Under the pieces are notes generated by a model that had not been told where the DNA came from, made no database searches, and was given only the letters and a program-made list of their open reading frames with translations. From assembly GCF_038148855.1 (NCBI RefSeq), contig NZ_JBBVGR010000004.1, positions 124,001 to 188,000 of the forward strand: DNA of 64,000 bases. The letters run 5' to 3'. This stretch comes from Phycobacter sedimenti. Lineage in GTDB: Bacteria; Pseudomonadota; Alphaproteobacteria; Rhodobacterales; Rhodobacteraceae. Shown one piece after another: positions 25,778 through 34,720 of this stretch (position 1 is its first letter; the number at the start of each line of letters is the position of its first letter). Made by a program: the position numbers and the translations under genes.

Positions 25778-26131
25778 TCAGTGAATATAGGGACGAAGCT
25801 TGTGGCCTATGAAAACCGAGATCGGCTCCGGCTGCATCACGATGGCCCCTGCGCGCTCTATGGCAATCCCCTGCGACAGCTCAGTCAATCGCGCCTCGTA
25901 GCTGGCAAAGCCCAAAGCCGCCATCACGAATCCCTTGAACAGGAAGAAGAAGCCCAGGAAATACACTACAGCGCGCGGCGTCACCCACACGCGCGCCTTA
26001 ACCGGTTTACGTGGCTCTACCACGATAAGACCATCCGCCCCCACATGCGCAGAGTACCCGGATGTCATGGCGCTGTGCTTGTCCTCAAGACGTCGCAGGC
26101 GCGCACTGAATTCTCGATGCTGTTTGCTCAT
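25778..26131 (-). CDS. Small conserved membrane protein
   Basis: This 117-residue protein has a basic N-terminus with a short coiled-coil-like stretch (REFSARLRRLEDKHSAM), followed by a polar region with KPVKARVWVT. A single strong membrane segment (AVVYFLGFFFLFKGFVMAALGFA, residues about 54-77) and a C-terminal domain (YEARLTELSQGIAIERAGAIVMQPEPISVFIG) complete it. I do not recognise a named family. The gene stands alone on the minus strand between DUF1127 and prmA. Confidence 0.65.
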   Translation of the reverse strand: MSKQHREFSARLRRLEDKHSAMTSGYSAHVGADGLIVVEPRKPVKARVWVTPRAVVYFLGFFFLFKGFVMAALGFASYEARLTELSQGIAIERAGAIVMQPEPISVFIGHKLRPYIH

Positions 26132-26237
26132 ACCATGAGCCCCCCGAACTGGCCCCCACCAGCGGATATCTCATCATGCGACCGAATTGTGGCAAGTTTA
26201 GGGCAGTTCCCTAAAATTCGTACCAAAATTGGCTAAA

Positions 26238-27110
26238 TCAGCCGTCTTTCCGAAGCAGCAGCGTGGTCCATTCGCCAATCTCGTCGCGACGCTGCAGTGC
26301 AAGACCGTTTTCGGCGTAGACATCGATCACCGAGTCGGCCTGCTCGTTGAGGATGCCCGACAGGATCGCATAGCCCCCGGCGCGCAGATTGGCTGCAATT
26401 TCGGGCGAAAGCGCCACCAACGGTCCTTTGAGAATATTTGCAAATATCAGATCGTAGGGCGCGGCCGCCTTGAGATCCGCATGATCGAACCCGGCCGCCT
26501 CCAGACAGGTCACCTGCCCCGCCATGTCATTGGCCTTGAGGTTGGCCTCGGCCACCTCGACGGCGACCTCATCAATGTCGCTGGCCATGAACTGCCCGTC
26601 CCAGACACGCGCGGCCGCCATCGCCAGAACCGCAGTGCCGCAGCCGATGTCGGCCACCTTGGTGCCAGTGAAGCCGGTATCAATCAGGTGATCCAGCGCC
26701 TTCAGGCAGCCCAGGGTGGTGCCGTGGTGGCCGGTGCCGAATGCCATGGCCGCCTCGATCAGCAGCGGGATCTTACCCTCGGGCACCTTGTCCGCGTCAT
26801 GGCTGCCGTAGACAAAGAACCGCCCGGCCTCCACCGGGGCCAGTTCCCGGCGCACATGAGCAACCCAGTCGGTTTCCGGTAATTCGGAGACGGCAAAGGG
26901 TTTGGACTCGTGCATCGTCGCCAAGAGGGCGAGCCCCGCCTCGTCCGGGGCCTCGGTGAAGTAACCACCGACCTCCCACAGGCCCGATCCGTCCTCGACC
27001 TCGAAAACGCCAACGCCGGTGGGTTCGGGCGTCAGACGCTCCATCGCCGCGCCCAGCGCCTCGGCTTTGGCTTTTCCGGTGAGGGTGGTCAGGGCGGTGA
27101 AGGTGGGCAT
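26238..27110 (-). CDS. prmA: Ribosomal protein L11 methyltransferase
   Basis: PrmA is 290 residues and trimethylates L11 using S-adenosylmethionine. Family motifs are the SAM-binding KVADIGCGTAVLAMAAARVW and ASDIDEVAVEVAEAN, the IEAAMAFGTGHHGTT segment, and the NPPY-like NILKGPLV. The N-terminal domain recognises L11. The gene is monocistronic on the minus strand. Confidence 0.93.
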   Translation of the reverse strand: MPTFTALTTLTGKAKAEALGAAMERLTPEPTGVGVFEVEDGSGLWEVGGYFTEAPDEAGLALLATMHESKPFAVSELPETDWVAHVRRELAPVEAGRFFVYGSHDADKVPEGKIPLLIEAAMAFGTGHHGTTLGCLKALDHLIDTGFTGTKVADIGCGTAVLAMAAARVWDGQFMASDIDEVAVEVAEANLKANDMAGQVTCLEAAGFDHADLKAAAPYDLIFANILKGPLVALSPEIAANLRAGGYAILSGILNEQADSVIDVYAENGLALQRRDEIGEWTTLLLRKDG

Positions 27111-27187
27111 GGCGTCTCTCCAGGGATTACTGACATGCGCCTAGGCCGCGCGGGGCGCGGCGTCAAGCATTAGCGCGGATGATGGCC

Positions 27188-28423
27188 CTACTCTGCCGGG
27201 GCGGCGGGCAGATACTTGGAGAACACCGTCTCATTGCCCGGCTCCGGATGGCGCGGGATCAGACAGGCCAGCGCCAGCGACACCAGCGCCATGCCCGCCG
27301 CCAGACCAAAGACCGCACCGGGCGAGATCACCCAGAGCATCCCCAGAAGAACCGGCAGGAAAACTGCGGCGATATGGTTGATGGTAAAGGCGACGGCAGC
27401 GGTGGGCGCGATATCACCAGGATCCGCGATCTTCTGGAAATAGGTCTTCAGCGCCAGCGCCAGCGCGAACAACACATGATCCACAACGTACAGCGTCGCC
27501 GCCAGCAAAACGCCCCAGCCAAACCAGTAGATCCCACCGTAAAGGGCAAAGACGATGGCAAGCCCCGCATATTCGAAGATCAGTGTGCGCCGCTCGCCAA
27601 AGACAGCGACGAACCGCCCCAGCAGGGGCGCAGCAGCCATGTTGATCACCAGGTTGATCAGGAACAGCGCCGTCACCTCGTGGACGTCAAAGCCGAACTT
27701 CTCGACCATCATGAAGCCGGCGAAGACCACGAAGATCTGCCGCCGCGCGCCTGCCATGAACTGCAACGCGTAGTATAGCCAGTAGCGGCGGCGCAGGATC
27801 AGCTTCTTGACCTGCGGATGCGGCGCCTCGAACTGCGGGTAGACCATGAGGCAAACAAAGGCGAGCAGCGTCGTTACCCCGCCTGCGGTCATGAAGACCA
27901 CATTGTAGCTGAGGTTCAGCGGCTCCCACAGAAGCACGATCAGCCCGTAGACCACCAGCGTTGCGGCCGATCCCGCCGCCAGAAGCCAGCCCAGGATCTG
28001 CGGTGCGCGCGCCTTTGGCAGCCACTGCAGTTGCAGCGACTGGTTCACCGTCTCGTAGTAGTGAAAGCCGATCGAGGACAGCATGGTGATGGTCAGGATC
28101 CCGCCGAGCGACGGGAACCAGGCCGTGAACGCCGTCGCCGCGCCCAGCAGCATCAAGGACACCAGCCCCAAGACCTGCTCACGCACCAGCATGATCACCG
28201 CGATCACCCCGATGGCAAGGAAGCCGGGAATCTCGCGCACAGTATGCAAAAGGCCGATGTCGGCGCCGTCGAAATCCGCAACCTCGATCACGAAGTTGTT
28301 GAGCAGCGCATTCCACGCGTTGAAGGCAATCGGCATGCACAGCGCCATGACAAACAGCAGCGTGGTCGGGCGGCGCCAGCGCGGCAGATCGCGCGCAGTC
28401 TCTATCGGGATCGGCTTGAACAT
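27188..28423 (-). CDS. MFS transporter
   Basis: This 411-residue protein begins at ATG 28423; the longer frame is not supported by a ribosome site. It has about 12 hydrophobic segments, typical of the major facilitator superfamily, with an internal loop near residue 190 (YPQFEAPHPQVKKLILRRRYWLYY, shown in part). The substrate is unknown. It is divergent from the YeeE/YedE gene, and an FNR-type box lies in the shared region, so both may respond to oxygen. Confidence 0.8.
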   Translation of the reverse strand: MFKPIPIETARDLPRWRRPTTLLFVMALCMPIAFNAWNALLNNFVIEVADFDGADIGLLHTVREIPGFLAIGVIAVIMLVREQVLGLVSLMLLGAATAFTAWFPSLGGILTITMLSSIGFHYYETVNQSLQLQWLPKARAPQILGWLLAAGSAATLVVYGLIVLLWEPLNLSYNVVFMTAGGVTTLLAFVCLMVYPQFEAPHPQVKKLILRRRYWLYYALQFMAGARRQIFVVFAGFMMVEKFGFDVHEVTALFLINLVINMAAAPLLGRFVAVFGERRTLIFEYAGLAIVFALYGGIYWFGWGVLLAATLYVVDHVLFALALALKTYFQKIADPGDIAPTAAVAFTINHIAAVFLPVLLGMLWVISPGAVFGLAAGMALVSLALACLIPRHPEPGNETVFSKYLPAAPAE

Positions 28424-28482
28424 AAGACCAGCCTTTAAGCCCCTTTCTGCCGTCTGGCGAGGGCAAAACAGCCCGCGCACAA

Positions 28483-28496
28483 CTGATCTGCATCAA
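28483..28496. promoter_or_regulatory. FNR/CRP-type box between the MFS and YeeE/YedE genes
   Basis: CTGATCTGCATCAA matches the FNR-family consensus TTGAT-N4-ATCAA in 9 of 10 fixed positions, with the first T replaced by C. It lies 57 bases before the YeeE/YedE start and 60 bases from the MFS start. FnrL or a DNR-type regulator is the likely binder in this group. Confidence 0.5.
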
Positions 28497-28552
28497 TGCG
28501 CGCCCCATCAAACGCACATATCAGGATGCTTGCATGGATCAGGAGACGCGCA

Positions 28553-29614
28553 ATGGATCTGGTATCACTCGTCGAACGCATCGGAGAGGCCCCGACGGCG
28601 GCCCTGTTCGGTCTGGCCACAGGGCTGACCTTTGGCATTGCCGCCCAGCGCTCGCGGTTCTGCCTGCGCGCAGCCACCGTGGAATTTGCCCGCGGGCGGA
28701 TGGAGGACAAGGTCGCTGTCTGGCTTCTGACCTTTTCCACCGCCGTGGTCTGGGTGCAGGCGGCGCAGCTTCTGGGACTGATGAATGCCGCCGATGCGCG
28801 CATGATGGCGGTCCCCGGCAGCTGGTCCGGCGCGGTGATTGGCGGCCTTCTGTTCGGCGCAGGCATGGTGCTGGCGCGGGGATGTTCAGGGCGCTTGCTG
28901 GTCTTGGCGGCCACCGGAAACCTGCGCTCCGTCGTCTCAGGACTGATCTTTGCCGTTGTCGCGCAGATGAGCCTTGCGGGCGTCCTCTCGCCGTTGCGCG
29001 ACAAGCTGGCGGCGCTTTGGGTGACCTCGGGCGGGCGCAACATGGATCTGCTCGCAACGCTCGGCCTGCCCGAATGGGGCGGTTTGGCAATGGGGCTGGC
29101 GATTGCCGTTCTGGCGCTCTGGCTGTCGCGCAGGAACCGCATTGGTGCGGCGCGGCTGATCTTTGCCTCGGGCGTGGGTTTTGCCGTCGCCATGGGCTGG
29201 GTGCTGACCTACGGGCTCAGCCTTGTGGCCTTTGACCCGGTGCAGATCGAAAGCGCCACCTTCACCGGCCCCTCGGCCCATACGCTGATGTTCTTCCTCG
29301 ACCGCAACGCCATCCTGGAATTCGATGTCGGCCTTGTCCCCGGCGTTTTTATCGGCGCGATGATCGCCGCCGCCTTTGCCGGAGAGATGAAGATCCAGGC
29401 CTTTGACGGTCCCGTTACCATGCGCAAGGCCATGATCGGAGCCGCGCTGATGGGCTTTGGCGGCATGCTGGCGGGTGGCTGCGCCATCGGCGCGGGCGTC
29501 ACCGGCGGGTCGATCTTCGCCGGAACCGCCTGGCTGGCGCTGTTCTGCATGTGGATCGGAGCCATGGTCACCGATCTGCTGGTTGATCAACGCGCCGAAC
29601 GCGCCCTTGCGTAA
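28553..29614 (+). CDS. YeeE/YedE-family (sulfur-compound) membrane transporter
   Basis: This 353-residue protein begins at ATG 28553 with GGAG seven bases upstream. The frame is duplicated like TsuA-type proteins: QRSRFCLRAATVEFARG and LARGCSGRLLVLAA in the first half, and LAGGCAIGAGVTGGS in the second. Cysteines near residues 37, 111 and 310 match the conserved motif cysteines that carry thiosulfate in TsuA. There are about ten membrane segments. It probably imports thiosulfate or a related sulfur compound. It ends nine bases before the convergent priA gene. Confidence 0.85.
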   Translation: MDLVSLVERIGEAPTAALFGLATGLTFGIAAQRSRFCLRAATVEFARGRMEDKVAVWLLTFSTAVVWVQAAQLLGLMNAADARMMAVPGSWSGAVIGGLLFGAGMVLARGCSGRLLVLAATGNLRSVVSGLIFAVVAQMSLAGVLSPLRDKLAALWVTSGGRNMDLLATLGLPEWGGLAMGLAIAVLALWLSRRNRIGAARLIFASGVGFAVAMGWVLTYGLSLVAFDPVQIESATFTGPSAHTLMFFLDRNAILEFDVGLVPGVFIGAMIAAAFAGEMKIQAFDGPVTMRKAMIGAALMGFGGMLAGGCAIGAGVTGGSIFAGTAWLALFCMWIGAMVTDLLVDQRAERALA

Positions 29615-29622
29615 GGCTGCCT

Positions 29623-31818
29623 TCAGAAAAAACTCTGCGGGTCGATATCGACGCTGAGCCGCAAATCGCCTTTCAGCCGTAGCGGCGCGATCCAGCGGGC
29701 GATCGCCTCCTGCAGGGGCGCGCCCTTGGCAGCTTTGACCAGCATCCGCACCCGGTGGCGCCCCCTTATGCGGGCGATGGGCGCGGGCGCGGGCCCGAAC
29801 AGCTGCGCCCCGATCTGGCGCAAGGCGCCGTCGTTGCGCGCCAGTGTTTCGCCCAGTTCAAAGACCTGCGCCAGATCCGGCCCCGACAGGATGATCCCAG
29901 CCATCCGGCCAAAGGGCGGCACCCCGGCGGCCTGCCGCTCGGCGGCCTCAGCCTTCCAGAAGGCTTCCTCGTCCCCGGACAGGATCGCGCGGATCACCGG
30001 ATGCTCGGGCTGAAAGGTCTGGAGCAGAGCCTCACCGGGCTTTTCCGCACGCCCCGCACGCCCGGCGACTTGCCGCATCAACTGGAATGTCCGCTCAGCC
30101 GCGCGCAGGTCCGAGCCTTGCAGGCCCAGATCCGCGTCGATCACACCCACAAGGGTCAGATGCGGGAAGTTGTGCCCCTTGGCCACCAACTGCGTACCAA
30201 GGATGATATCGGCCTCTCCCGCCGCGATCTCCTCGATGCGCTGTTTCAGCGCGCGGGCGGAGCCGAACAGATCCGAACTCAGCACTGCGATACGTGCCTC
30301 GGGAAACAGCGCGGCGGCTTCCTCACCCAGCCGCTCAATCCCCGGACCAACCGGAGCCATCTTGCCCTCGACCTGGCACGACGGGCAGACCTCGGGAACC
30401 GGTTTCGTCTCGCCGCACTGGTGGCACATCAGCCGCTTCAGAAAGCGATGCTCCACCATGCGGCTGTCGCAGTGATCGCAGGCCACCTGCGCCCCGCAGG
30501 CCCGGCAGATCGTGACCGGCGCAAATCCCCGGCGATTGAGGAACAACAGCGACTGCTCGCCGCGTTCAAGCCGCGCCTTCATGGCGAATTTCAGCGTCGG
30601 AGAGATCCAGGTCGCGGGCAACAGATCCTCACTGCGCATGTCCACCGCGCGCATTTCGGGCAGAACCGAGGCGCCAAAGCGCGAGGTCAGATCCAGCCGT
30701 TTATACTTCCCGGCCTCCGCATTGGCCCAGGTCTCAAGGCTGGGCGTGGCCGAGGCCAGCACCACCTGCGCCGAGCACATGGCCGCGCGCAGCACCGCCA
30801 TGTCACGCGCGTTGTAAAGAACGCCATCCTCCTGCTTGTAGGAGGTGTCGTGTTCCTCATCGACGATGATCAGCCCCAGATCGCGAAACGGCAGGAACAA
30901 GGCCGAGCGCGCCCCGATCACCAGCTGCGCCTTGCCCTGCCCCACCATGCGCCAGACCCGGCGCCGTTCGGTCATGGTGGCGCCGGAATGCCACTCCGCC
31001 GGGGTGGCCCCGAACCGCGCCTCGACCCGTTTCAGGAACTCCGCCGTCAGCGCGATTTCCGGCAAGAGGACCAGCGCCTGACGCCCCGCGCGCAGGGCTG
31101 CCGCCACAGCCTCCAGATAGACCTCGGTCTTGCCCGACCCGGTGACGCCTTTCAGCAGCGTGGTGCCATAAGCGCCGCCTTTGACGCCCTCCTCCAGCGC
31201 GGCCGCCGCCGCCGCCTGATCCTCGGTCAGTTCCTTGCCGGGCAGATCGGGATCGAGATGCGGATAGGGCAGATCGCGCGGCGTCTCTTCCTCGCGCAGG
31301 GCGCCCTGTTTGACGAGCCCCTTCACAACCGATGGGGTGACGCCCGCCATATCGGCCAGCTCTTTCGGCGTGAAGGAGAGGCCGCCGTATTCCTCGATCG
31401 CCTCCAGCACACGGGCGCGGGCATCCGTCATCCGGTCGGGGTCGCAATCCCCCCGTCGCAGGATCTTGCGCATCGAGGGCGGATCGGACAGCCCCGGCGC
31501 GCGGCTCGCCAGCCGCAGCATCGCAGGCATCGGTGTCAGCGTGTAATCGGCAGCCTTGCCAAGGAAGGCGCGCATCTCGCCGCGCATCGGCGCCACGTCC
31601 AGCACGCGGGTCACGCTGCGCAGTTTCGACGAATCAAAATCCCCCGCACCCGGCCCCCAGACAACGCCCAGAACCTTGCGTGGCCCCAGCGGCACCTCCA
31701 CATAGGCGCCAAGGAAACAACCGCCTTCGGGCGCGCGGTAATCCAGAAGCCGGTCAAGGGGTTGCGTGGTCAGCACCGCCACCCGCTCTCCTGCCTCGAA
31801 ATACTCCTGTCCGCTCAC
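29623..31818 (-). CDS. priA: Primosomal protein N' (replication restart helicase PriA)
   Basis: PriA is 731 residues. It has an N-terminal 3'-DNA-binding region (RVAVLTTQPLDRLLDYRAP), Walker A LKGVTGSGKTEVY near residue 223, Walker B IIVDEEHDTSYKQEDG, and a cysteine-rich zinc site (CRACGAQVACDHC and CHQCGETKPVPEVCPSC). The helicase C-domain has LGTQLVAKGHNFPHLTLVGVIDAD. It reloads the replisome at stalled forks. The gene is convergent with the YeeE/YedE gene. Confidence 0.96.
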   Translation of the reverse strand: MSGQEYFEAGERVAVLTTQPLDRLLDYRAPEGGCFLGAYVEVPLGPRKVLGVVWGPGAGDFDSSKLRSVTRVLDVAPMRGEMRAFLGKAADYTLTPMPAMLRLASRAPGLSDPPSMRKILRRGDCDPDRMTDARARVLEAIEEYGGLSFTPKELADMAGVTPSVVKGLVKQGALREEETPRDLPYPHLDPDLPGKELTEDQAAAAAALEEGVKGGAYGTTLLKGVTGSGKTEVYLEAVAAALRAGRQALVLLPEIALTAEFLKRVEARFGATPAEWHSGATMTERRRVWRMVGQGKAQLVIGARSALFLPFRDLGLIIVDEEHDTSYKQEDGVLYNARDMAVLRAAMCSAQVVLASATPSLETWANAEAGKYKRLDLTSRFGASVLPEMRAVDMRSEDLLPATWISPTLKFAMKARLERGEQSLLFLNRRGFAPVTICRACGAQVACDHCDSRMVEHRFLKRLMCHQCGETKPVPEVCPSCQVEGKMAPVGPGIERLGEEAAALFPEARIAVLSSDLFGSARALKQRIEEIAAGEADIILGTQLVAKGHNFPHLTLVGVIDADLGLQGSDLRAAERTFQLMRQVAGRAGRAEKPGEALLQTFQPEHPVIRAILSGDEEAFWKAEAAERQAAGVPPFGRMAGIILSGPDLAQVFELGETLARNDGALRQIGAQLFGPAPAPIARIRGRHRVRMLVKAAKGAPLQEAIARWIAPLRLKGDLRLSVDIDPQSFF

Positions 31819-31925
31819 CGCCGCCTACCTTCCGCCCCGGCACCGCACCGGGGCTTTTTAATGCCTCCCCCATGAGGTAAACGCTAGCGGGAACAAGGCC
31901 AACCCACGCCAAAGGATTACCGCAA

Positions 31926-32579
31926 ATGAAATTCTTCGTAGATACCGCCGAAATCGACGCCATTGCCGAACTCAACGACCTTGGCATGGTGGATGGCGTC
32001 ACCACCAACCCCTCGCTGATCAAGAAATCCGGCCGCGACATCATCGAAGTCACCAAGGAGATCTGCGATCTGGTCGATGGTCCCGTCTCCGCCGAAGTCA
32101 CCGCCACCGATGCCGAAACCATGATCGCCGAAGGGCGCAAGCTGGTCGAGATCGCCGAGAATATCGCCGTCAAGGTGCCGCTGACCTGGGATGGCCTCAA
32201 GGCCTGCAAGGCGCTGTCGGACGATGGGCACATGGTCAACGTGACGCTGTGCTTTTCGGCAAATCAGGCGCTTTTGGCGGCCAAGGCGGGCGCGACCTTC
32301 ATCTCTCCCTTCATCGGGCGGCTCGATGACATCAACCTTGATGGCATGGAGCTGATCGAGGACATCCGCACCATCTACGACAACTACGGGTTCGAGACCG
32401 AGATCCTCGCCGCCTCGATCCGCACGGTGAACCATGTGCTGGACAGCGCCCGTATCGGCGCTGACGTGATCACCGCGCCCCCTGCCGTGATCAAATCCAT
32501 GGTGAACCACCCGCTGACCGACAAGGGCCTTGATGCCTTCCTCGCCGACATCAAGGCGGCAGACATCAAGATCCTGTAA
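31926..32579 (+). CDS. Transaldolase / fructose-6-phosphate aldolase family protein
   Basis: This 217-residue protein has the length and opening (MKFFVDTAEIDAIAELNDLGMVDGVTTNPSLI, shown in part) of the small transaldolase subfamily that includes FsaA and TalC-like enzymes. The Schiff-base Lys is in the strand AVKVPLTWDG (as IAVKVPLTWDGLKA), near residue 85. It may have transaldolase or F6P aldolase activity; these cannot be told apart by inspection. A terminator follows the gene. It is separated from priA by about 107 bases and is transcribed in the opposite direction. Confidence 0.9.
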   Translation: MKFFVDTAEIDAIAELNDLGMVDGVTTNPSLIKKSGRDIIEVTKEICDLVDGPVSAEVTATDAETMIAEGRKLVEIAENIAVKVPLTWDGLKACKALSDDGHMVNVTLCFSANQALLAAKAGATFISPFIGRLDDINLDGMELIEDIRTIYDNYGFETEILAASIRTVNHVLDSARIGADVITAPPAVIKSMVNHPLTDKGLDAFLADIKAADIKIL

Positions 32580-32605
32580 CCTCTCCGGACAGCACATCCG
32601 GCTTC

Positions 32606-32635
32606 GAAAGGCGCTCTTATTCGGGGCGCCTTTTT
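32606..32635 (+). terminator. Terminator of the transaldolase-family gene
   Basis: GGCGC and GCGCC form the stem with an A-rich left side (GAAAG) and TTTTT after the right arm. The loop is about 11 bases. Confidence 0.65.
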
Positions 32636-32642
32636 CATGGCA

Positions 32643-32878
32643 CAAGGCCCGCCCTGCCGGGTCAAGGGCCGCGCAAGCGGTCGCGCATCGCGCGATCCAC
32701 CCTTGACGCGGCCTCTTCAAACACAATGGGTATGGCGCTTTGAGGGGGCATATCTCCCCCTCAAACGCTTCTCAGCACTCTTCAGAAGGTCCGCAAGGAC
32801 CGCCCCGCCGGGCCTCGGCCCGGCGCCCGGCCCAACCGGCGAGGAGGCAGGCCATGGCTGCCCCGCAGCGGGCGGGAG
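32643..32878 (+). repeat. Intergenic structured repeat, copy 3 (long form, 5' truncated)
   Basis: This copy starts within the block around CCGGGTCAAGGG and has no CTCCCGC left end, but it ends in GCGGGAG (32872-32878). Inner pairings are TCAAGGG/CCCTTGA, TCGCGC/GCGCGA, TTTGAGGGGG (32739-32748) with CCCCCTCAAA (32756-32765), and GGCAG (32846-32850) with CTGCC (32858-32862). The GGCGCCCGGCCCAAC block is present. It lies between the transaldolase gene and the HxlR-like regulator, which converge here. Confidence 0.75.
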
Positions 32879-32934
32879 AGCCGCCTGCCCCAGCCGGGAC
32901 GTTCCGCCAATGCTCCAGCGCGGGACCGGGCGTT

Positions 32935-33468
32935 TCATCGGGCAAAAACCGCCTCACCCAGCCTCAACCCTTTCCCGACGGCCGAGTACACCGGGAAGGG
33001 CCTGCGTGTGGTGAGGTCGATCTCTCGCAGGATCCAGCCTTGGTCTTCGGCATCCAACAAGGAGGTGGACAAAGCGCGATCCGTAACCGGCGCAAGCCCT
33101 GTCCGCAAATCGGAGAAACGTACCGGTTGGGTTGCCTGCGCCAATACCGGCAAGGTCCAGCGTTTGCGCAGCAAGGCGCGTGCGGGATCTTCCCGAACCT
33201 GATCCAGAACCTGCGCCGCCATCCCGGCCGCGACCTCCCCTTTGGCGGTCAACTTGAATTCGGGGCGCAGCGGATGCCCGTGGCCGGGGTTGCGCATCAA
33301 CAGCCCAAGCTCGATCAGATGGGCAAGACTGGCCCCAAAGGCCGTCCGCCCGGCCCCGCAGGCCGCAAGCAAGGGCGCCTGTCGTGCAGGAACTCCGCGA
33401 TGCATCGCCGCCAGAATGTCGAGCGCCCAGGCCCGCGATGTCAGCTTGACAAGATCATTTATGTCCAT
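32935..33468 (-). CDS. HxlR-like winged-helix regulator with two wHTH-like halves
   Basis: This 177-residue protein has two similar segments. Residues about 8-75 (LTSRAWALDILAAMHRGV ... AHLIELGLLMRNPGH ... FKLTAKG) and residues about 95-165 (LLRKRWTLPVLAQATQPVRFSDL ... DAEDQGWILREI ... YSAVGKG) each read like a HxlR-type winged helix (helix, recognition helix, wing). HxlR proteins are usually single-domain and dimeric. The gene is divergent from the VOC gene with 40 bases between starts, the classical position for a local regulator. Confidence 0.7.
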   Translation of the reverse strand: MDINDLVKLTSRAWALDILAAMHRGVPARQAPLLAACGAGRTAFGASLAHLIELGLLMRNPGHGHPLRPEFKLTAKGEVAAGMAAQVLDQVREDPARALLRKRWTLPVLAQATQPVRFSDLRTGLAPVTDRALSTSLLDAEDQGWILREIDLTTRRPFPVYSAVGKGLRLGEAVFAR

Positions 33469-33508
33469 AAAGTATAGTTACATTATTTTTAGAAAAGGAA
33501 TAGTCTCA
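33469..33508. promoter_or_regulatory. Short AT-rich divergent promoter region
   Basis: These 40 bases lie between the HxlR-like and VOC starts and are clearly AT-rich (ATAAAGTATAGTTACATTAT) in a GC-rich neighbourhood. AAGGA precedes the VOC start. It must hold overlapping divergent promoters and probably the regulator's operator, but I see no perfect palindrome. Confidence 0.45.
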
Positions 33509-33886
33509 ATGGCACTGGTTGATCTGACAAACGCCCTCACGATCGCGCTTTCCGTCACGGACCGGCATGCAAGCGCAAAATGGTACTCCGAAAAACTGGG
33601 GTTTGAGCTGCGCTTTCACATGGATGAGGCAGGCTGGAGTGAATTGCAGACCAAGACCGACAATGTGGTTCTGGGATTGGGCGAACAGTCCACCCCCACC
33701 CCCGGCAATGCGATCCCGGTGTTTGGCGTTACGGACCTCGACAGCGCCCGAACCGCCCTTGAGCAGGCCGGGGTGGCCTTTGATGGCCCGACCGAAACCA
33801 TCGAGGGCATGGTCAAGCTCGCGACCTGCTATGACCCTGACAATAATGCGATCATGCTGGCGCAAGACCTGTCCCCGGCTGCCTGA
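33509..33886 (+). CDS. VOC-family (glyoxalase-like) protein
   Basis: The protein is 125 residues from ATG 33509. The longer frame to 33242 overlaps the divergent regulator and is rejected. It has the two-fold beta-alpha-beta-beta-beta pattern: LTIALSVTDRHASAKWYSEKLGFELRFHM (seen in part), then VFGVTDLDSARTALEQAGVAF, then LATCYDPDNNAIMLAQDL. It has a glyoxalase/bleomycin-resistance/dioxygenase fold. A role in detoxification or aromatic turnover is possible; its control is probably by the divergent HxlR-like protein. Confidence 0.85.
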   Translation: MALVDLTNALTIALSVTDRHASAKWYSEKLGFELRFHMDEAGWSELQTKTDNVVLGLGEQSTPTPGNAIPVFGVTDLDSARTALEQAGVAFDGPTETIEGMVKLATCYDPDNNAIMLAQDLSPAA

Positions 33887-34006
33887 CGCCGAGGCGGACT
33901 TGGCAAGGAACTGCACGTATCGCTGCAGACGCGAAGGAAAAGCTAGAGACTGAACCCCCACCTGTGTTAGAAAACCTCAAAACCCGCACAGAGGTTCCAA
34001 AACACG

Positions 34007-34720
34007 ATGAGCAGCATTCCCGCAGAAACACCTGACACCCTTCGCCAGAAGATCATCGAAAAGCCGGACATGGTTCTGGACGATCCGGCCGTCATGAACG
34101 CCCTGGTCGCCGCGAATGAGCGCGCGATGGGCTCCAACATCGTGGATCTGCGTGGCATCGCCATGGAGCGGCTCGAAGCGCGGCTGGACCGTCTTGAGGA
34201 CACCCACCGCTCGGTTATCGCCGCAGCCTATGAAAACCTGGCCGGAACCAACCAGATTCACCGCGCCATCCTGCGCCTCCTGGATCCGGATGATTTTGCC
34301 GGTTTCCTGGCAAGCCTCGACAGTGAAATGGCCGCGATCCTGCGTGTCGATGCACTGGCGCTTGTCCTGGAAACCCGCCAGGACGACGGCTCTACCGCCG
34401 CAGAACGCATCGGTGATGTGCTGAAACCCGTCGCACCGGGCTTTGTTGCAGAATTCGCCGCCGCAGGCAGCCGGGGCGGATCCGACCATCAGGTCAGTCT
34501 GCGCCAGGTGCAGAGCGGCAGCGCCCGCATCTACGGCACCAAGGCCGAGTGGATCCGCTCAGAGGCCTGCCTGCGCCTTGATCTGGGCGACGGGCGCCTG
34601 CCAGGGATGCTGGTGCTTGGCTCCGAGGACCCCCACCAGTTCTCGCCCCAGCATGGCACCGATCTTCTGGCCTTCTTTGCCGGCGTCTTCGAACGGACGA
34701 TGCGCCGCTGGCTGGCATGA
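34007..34720 (+). CDS. DUF484-family protein
   Basis: This 237-residue protein has the DUF484 layout: an N-terminal helix (DTLRQKIIEKPDMVLDDPAVMNALVAANERAMGSNIVDLRGIAMERLEARL, shown in part) and a GAF-like C-terminal half. DUF484 genes are typically found just upstream of xerC in proteobacteria, as here, where its stop overlaps the xerC start by four bases. The function is not established; the constant neighbourhood suggests a link to chromosome-dimer resolution or its control. Confidence 0.88.
   Translation: MSSIPAETPDTLRQKIIEKPDMVLDDPAVMNALVAANERAMGSNIVDLRGIAMERLEARLDRLEDTHRSVIAAAYENLAGTNQIHRAILRLLDPDDFAGFLASLDSEMAAILRVDALALVLETRQDDGSTAAERIGDVLKPVAPGFVAEFAAAGSRGGSDHQVSLRQVQSGSARIYGTKAEWIRSEACLRLDLGDGRLPGMLVLGSEDPHQFSPQHGTDLLAFFAGVFERTMRRWLA

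Noticed and set aside
29755..31875. 706-codon plus-strand frame across priA
   Set aside because: Shadow of priA; composition dominated by Arg, Gln and His.
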